Below, in pieces: positions 60,136 through 64,000 of a DNA stretch of 64,000 nucleotides. The notes beneath the pieces are model-generated. The model saw only the letters and a list, made by a program, of their open reading frames with translations, had not been told where the DNA came from and ran no database searches. Each line of letters starts with the position of its first letter. The first letter of the stretch is position 1. The DNA is from Pedosphaera sp. (GTDB taxonomy: Bacteria; Verrucomicrobiota; Verrucomicrobiia; Limisphaerales; SXQI01): contig JANYDC010000099.1 of the NCBI GenBank assembly GCA_025359965.1, positions 1 to 64,000 of the forward strand. Reading direction: 5' to 3'. The position numbers and the translations under genes were made by a program.

Positions 60136-61389
60136 TTATTGGGCGGCGGCAGACTCTTCAATCCGCCAGAGGTGCTCTGAAGTACGAATCAGGAGTGCAC
60201 GATCATCTGCGGCATATGAGGCCAGTGTGCGTTCACCGAGATCATTGGTTGCCAGCTTTTCAAAAGTTTTGCCTACTCGGACGACAGTTGCCACGCCTTC
60301 CTCGTTTTGAAAGTAGATGCGATCTCCGGCTGCCACAATCGAGGAAGAATAATTGCCGCCGACCCGCTCGGACCAATGCACCGCGCCAGTCAGGGCGTCC
60401 AGGCATGAGGCGATGCCGCCATCGGACACCATGTAGATCTCTTTGCCGTGCAACACCAACGAAGGAGTATTAGGCACCCCCTTGGTTACAGTCCAAACCA
60501 CGTTGCTGGAGGTCGTATCCCCTAATCCACCCGGTTTAATGGCCAGCAGTGAGGGACGATCGAAACCCGTTGCCACATACAACAACCCGTTTCCGAAGAG
60601 CGGCTTTGGAACGACTGAGTAACCATTGCCGTAAGTCACCTGCCATAATTCGCGACCCGTTTCCGGATCCAGCGCATTGACCACACCGCTACCTGGAGTG
60701 ATCACCACGGGTTTGCCATCCAGCTGGATAACCGTCGGCGTGCAGAAGGAGAATTTTCGATCCGCGCCGCTCTTGCGTTCGAAGCGCCATGCAAGCTTGC
60801 CATTATCAGCATCAAGCGCGGCCACAAACGGATCACTCGCCCCATCGCAAGTGAAAATCAATCTATTCCCCACCAAAATCGGCGACCCCCCTGTGCCGTG
60901 AACCGGGGGATACGCCAACGATTCATTGCGCCAGAGGACCTTGCCGTCCAAGTCGAGGCAGGCCGTGCCATAATGCCCGAAGTGAACATACAATTTTCCT
61001 GAGCGCAGGATCGGAGTAGGACTGGCATGAGTGTTTTTCCCGTGCATACCAACTGCTTTCGCAGGGGTGAGCACTTCCTTATCCCAAACCATTTTGCCGG
61101 ATTTTGCTTCGAGAGCCATAACTCGGAGCGACGGCGCATTGCCCGCCTCCGCAACTGCCGTTGTCAGATAAATCCTCCCACCCGAGACCACCGGTGACGA
61201 CCAAGCCTGGCCGGGTATGGTCACTTTCCACACCACATTACTGTTGGCCGACCAATGCAGCGGCAGAACTGCCCCATCCGCGTGCCCGTCGCCGGCGGCT
61301 CCGCGAAATTCAGGCCACTCGCCACCAAAACAGGCCGCCACCCCAGTGCCTAGCACCCAGCCGAACATGCGTAAGAACTTCAGAATCAT
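60136..61389 (-). CDS. PQQ-like beta-propeller protein
   Basis: A 417-residue exported protein from the ATG at 61389 (MILKFLRMFGWVLGTGVAAC); the frame is open to 61470 but that leader is not signal-like. The opening EWPEFRGAAGDGHADGA is typical of PVC outer-membrane PQQ-like propellers. WD-type repeats follow, such as VVSGGRIYLTTAV, NGLLYVATGFDRPSLLAIKP and DALTGAVHWSERVGGNYSSS. Catalytic residues of true quinoprotein dehydrogenases were not identified, so a structural or sensing role is as likely. It diverges from the histidine kinase gene, with 99 nt between starts. Confidence 0.87.
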   Translation of the reverse strand: MILKFLRMFGWVLGTGVAACFGGEWPEFRGAAGDGHADGAVLPLHWSANSNVVWKVTIPGQAWSSPVVSGGRIYLTTAVAEAGNAPSLRVMALEAKSGKMVWDKEVLTPAKAVGMHGKNTHASPTPILRSGKLYVHFGHYGTACLDLDGKVLWRNESLAYPPVHGTGGSPILVGNRLIFTCDGASDPFVAALDADNGKLAWRFERKSGADRKFSFCTPTVIQLDGKPVVITPGSGVVNALDPETGRELWQVTYGNGYSVVPKPLFGNGLLYVATGFDRPSLLAIKPGGLGDTTSSNVVWTVTKGVPNTPSLVLHGKEIYMVSDGGIASCLDALTGAVHWSERVGGNYSSSIVAAGDRIYFQNEEGVATVVRVGKTFEKLATNDLGERTLASYAADDRALLIRTSEHLWRIEESAAAQ

Positions 61390-61488
61390 GCGTCCACATT
61401 CGCGTCTCCAGCCCCTGTTCGCAACCCAAGAAATAGTCACATAATTGAGCATGACGAAAGCGGGGGCCATGCGCTAAAGTAAGCAACC

Positions 61489-64000
61489 TTGCGACGCACA
61501 CGAACATTACTAAGTTCCGAGTTGGCGATCATCGCGCTAGCGGGCGTACTCATAACCTTGATTTGCTCCAAACAAGTCAGGGATTGGGAACAGACCCGAC
61601 TCCAGAGCGAATTGGTGCGCCGCGCTGAAAGCCAGGCCAACGCCGTCAAGACACAGATTGAACTTTATAAAGAAGGCCTCTATTCGCTGCGAAACCTGAT
61701 CCATTTTCCACCAGAGCCTACATACGACTCCTTCATCGCTGTCTCAAGCAATCTCTACGGGCGCCTGCCAGGCCTTCAAGCGCTTGAATGGGTGCCGGTC
61801 GTGAAGGGGCAGGACCGAAAAAATTTTGAGACAACCACCCGCAGCAACGTGTTTCCGGGGTTCCAAATTTCCGATCTTGCTCCTGGAAACAGAATGGTCT
61901 TGGCACCGAGTCGTTCTACCTACTGGCCCATCCAATTTATTTTCCCTTTGTCGGGGAATCAGCGGGCGATCGGTTACGACCTGCAACTTGGCCCGACCTC
62001 GGCAATGCTCAAGAAGTGCCTGGAGACGGGAGAACTCGGCGTATCGAGCGGTTTGTTTTTGGTTCAGGAAGATGAGCGTCATTTGTCCATGATTCTTGCA
62101 CTTCCTGTCTTCCAAGGGGCAAGCCTGACTCCACACCGCCGAGAGACCAGCCAAAAAATCCGGGGATTTGTTCAGGTTATTTTCCGATTGGAGGATGCGT
62201 TTGACAAGGCACTGGAACAACCCACGCCCGCCGGCCTAAGAAGCACGATCGTGGATGAAACACCCAATGAACCGACAAAGATCCTCCATCAGCATCGATC
62301 CGGAACCGACATCCAGCCCACAACCAACCTAAAAATAGACCAAGTGCGGAAGGAAGGAGTCATTGATCTGCCTCTCGCCATTGGCACACGACAAACCCGC
62401 ATTTATTTCCAGCCCACCGAAGAATGGTTGCTCAGCCAGCGCACCTACAGCGTTGGAATTACTTTTGTGAGCGGTTTGCTTTTGACTTTGCTGATCACGG
62501 CATATTTAAAAACCGCAACCGGCAAAGCTGAAAAAATCACCTCATTGGTTGAGGCAAGGACGAGGGAACTGACCGCGGCCAACCTTCGTCTGGAACGTGA
62601 AGTGGCGGACCGCAAATCTGCTGAAGAAGCGCTGCGCGACAGTGAGGAACGTTTTGCGCGTGCCGTTCAAGGCAGCCACGACGGCATATGGGACCGGGAT
62701 TTCATCCAAAATCGAACTTATTTTTCACCGCGCTGGAAGGAACTGCTCGGCTATTCCTGGGACGAAGTTCCTTCAACCTCAGAATTCTTTTACGAACGAC
62801 TTCATCCGGACGAGAGGGAGATGGTTGCAAGAGCACTGAAGCGACACCTTGAAGATCGGAGCCCTTATAACCTCGACCTGCGAGTCCGGCACAAAAACGG
62901 CGAATACCGTTGGTTCAACTCGCGAGGGCAGGCCATTTGGGATGAGAACGGGAGACCCATACGCATGGCTGGCGCCATGACAGACCTCACTGAGCGCAAG
63001 CACGCCGAAGAAATGCTTGCCCAGGAAAGATCCCTCCTGCGCACGCTAATCGACACCCTGCCCGACTACATTTTCGTCAAAGACACTCAAGGGCGGTTTC
63101 TGATGATCAACGAGTCCAATCGACGACTGTTGGGAGCGGCAATTGACGCAGAAATCGTTGGAAAAACCATCTATGATTTCTGTCCCGCCAAAATTGCTGA
63201 AGCTTATGCTGCCGATGACCAAAAAGTGATAGAAACCGGCCAACCCGTCCTCAACCGTGAGGAGCCCTACACACTCCCGGGTGGAGGTGACGGATGGTTT
63301 CTCACCACCAAGATGCCCCTGCTCGATTCCTCAGGGAAAGTGGTGGGCATTGTCGGCGTCAGCCACGACATCACCCTCCGACGCCGCGCGGAGCAGGAAA
63401 AGCTGGCCTTGGACCAAAAACTCCAGGAGACACAAAAACTCGAGAGCCTAGGCGTGCTGGCTGGCGGCATCGCTCATGATTTCAATAATCTTCTGACCGG
63501 AATTCTTGGTAATGCCAGCTTGGCGCGCATGGGACTCGCCTCCGATGTCGAGGCCCAGATTTTCCTCAAGCGCATTGAGGATATCTCCCTTCGCGCCGCC
63601 GATCTTTGTAAGCAGATGCTCGCCTATGCGGGCAAGGGACGTTTCGTCGTCCAGCGCGTTGACATCAGCGCCTTGGTGGAGAGCACCATGCAGTTATTGC
63701 AGGTTTCCGCAGCCAAAGGATGCATTCTCAAATACGCTCTGACCCCTGATCTTCCTCCGGTCGCAGCCGACATCACTCAACTCCGCCAGATTATTATGAA
63801 TTTGGTGATCAATGCTGCCGAGGCCATTGGCACTAAAAGCGGCATCATCACCCTCCGTACCGGCTTGTCCAGAGTTGACCGACGTTACCTCCGTGAGGCC
63901 TACCTCGCTCCGGATTTGCCAGAAGGCGATTATATCTATCTCGAAATCAGCGATACCGGATGCGGCATGGACGCCGATACTAAGTCGAGGATATTTGATC
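61489..64000 (+). CDS. CHASE-PAS-PAS hybrid-type histidine kinase (3' end beyond window)
   Basis: The frame starts at the first possible codon after an in-frame stop, a TTG at 61489, and runs off the window after 837 codons. TM1 at about 12-32; a periplasmic CHASE domain at about 60-290 (LYSLRNLIHFPPEPTYDSF, LQALEWVPVV); TM2 near 322-342; then two PAS domains (RFARAVQGSHDGIWDRDF near 388; LIDTLPDYIFVKDTQGRF near 520). The HisKA box is GGIAHDFNNLL with His663, followed by HATPase motifs NLVINAAEAI and DTGCGMD. The C-terminal part of the ATPase domain and any receiver domain lie outside. It senses an extracytoplasmic small ligand; the partner regulator is not visible. Confidence 0.93.
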   Translation, partial: MRRTRTLLSSELAIIALAGVLITLICSKQVRDWEQTRLQSELVRRAESQANAVKTQIELYKEGLYSLRNLIHFPPEPTYDSFIAVSSNLYGRLPGLQALEWVPVVKGQDRKNFETTTRSNVFPGFQISDLAPGNRMVLAPSRSTYWPIQFIFPLSGNQRAIGYDLQLGPTSAMLKKCLETGELGVSSGLFLVQEDERHLSMILALPVFQGASLTPHRRETSQKIRGFVQVIFRLEDAFDKALEQPTPAGLRSTIVDETPNEPTKILHQHRSGTDIQPTTNLKIDQVRKEGVIDLPLAIGTRQTRIYFQPTEEWLLSQRTYSVGITFVSGLLLTLLITAYLKTATGKAEKITSLVEARTRELTAANLRLEREVADRKSAEEALRDSEERFARAVQGSHDGIWDRDFIQNRTYFSPRWKELLGYSWDEVPSTSEFFYERLHPDEREMVARALKRHLEDRSPYNLDLRVRHKNGEYRWFNSRGQAIWDENGRPIRMAGAMTDLTERKHAEEMLAQERSLLRTLIDTLPDYIFVKDTQGRFLMINESNRRLLGAAIDAEIVGKTIYDFCPAKIAEAYAADDQKVIETGQPVLNREEPYTLPGGGDGWFLTTKMPLLDSSGKVVGIVGVSHDITLRRRAEQEKLALDQKLQETQKLESLGVLAGGIAHDFNNLLTGILGNASLARMGLASDVEAQIFLKRIEDISLRAADLCKQMLAYAGKGRFVVQRVDISALVESTMQLLQVSAAKGCILKYALTPDLPPVAADITQLRQIIMNLVINAAEAIGTKSGIITLRTGLSRVDRRYLREAYLAPDLPEGDYIYLEISDTGCGMDADTKSRIFD

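Overview
This window most likely comes from a soil or freshwater member of the Verrucomicrobiota (Pedosphaera/Limisphaerales-like). No rRNA or marker gene is present, so the assignment rests on gene content. It carries several protein types that are abundant in the Planctomycetota-Verrucomicrobiota group: two planctomycete-type cytochrome/DUF1549/DUF1553 proteins, two DUF1501 proteins, a PVC-type membrane dehydrogenase with HEAT repeats and a C-terminal heme domain, a DUF6807 lipoprotein, and a giant Calx-beta/delta-60 secreted protein. I saw no tRNA, CRISPR array, insertion sequence or phage gene.

Layout. 1-12.0 kb is a mixed, mostly minus-strand block: a partial esterase-like hydrolase, a frameshifted CLC-type anion transporter, an AsmA-like membrane protein, the dehydrogenase with its DUF6807 lipoprotein, and a DUF1549/DUF1553 cytochrome gene divergent from its DUF1501 partner. 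12.2-14.6 kb holds a SulP-STAS-cyclic-nucleotide-binding transporter preceded by an overlapping 57-codon ORF. 14.8-46.9 kb is the main feature: a co-oriented 32-kb array headed by a PadR repressor. It holds nine full-length ADOP-type (acidobacterial duplicated orphan permease) MacB/FtsX permeases, one or two permease remnants, two ankyrin-repeat proteins and a secreted SDGD-repeat protein, and ends with ATPase - membrane fusion protein - ATPase. 46.9-57.1 kb holds a decayed cytochrome-gene start, the 1709-residue delta-60 protein, and an intact cytochrome/DUF1501 pair. 57.2-64 kb holds an esterase, an M14 carboxypeptidase, a PQQ-type propeller protein and a partial CHASE-PAS-PAS histidine kinase.

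How it may work together. PadR probably represses its own promoter through two 17-bp dyads just upstream of its start codon. The same two-dyad element, with identical 33-bp spacing and an ATGCAA vestige of a padR start at the same 14-nt distance, recurs between the fourth and fifth permeases. The array therefore looks like two regulated modules (14.8-28.0 and 28.2-46.9 kb) that arose by joining PadR-headed units. Only the distal end encodes ATPases and a fusion protein, so nine permeases with differing periplasmic domains may share one energising set. Ankyrin genes sit directly against permease genes (3-nt gap, 4-nt overlap), suggesting co-translation. The substrate is unknown. All functional statements are from sequence reading and family knowledge; no searches were run.
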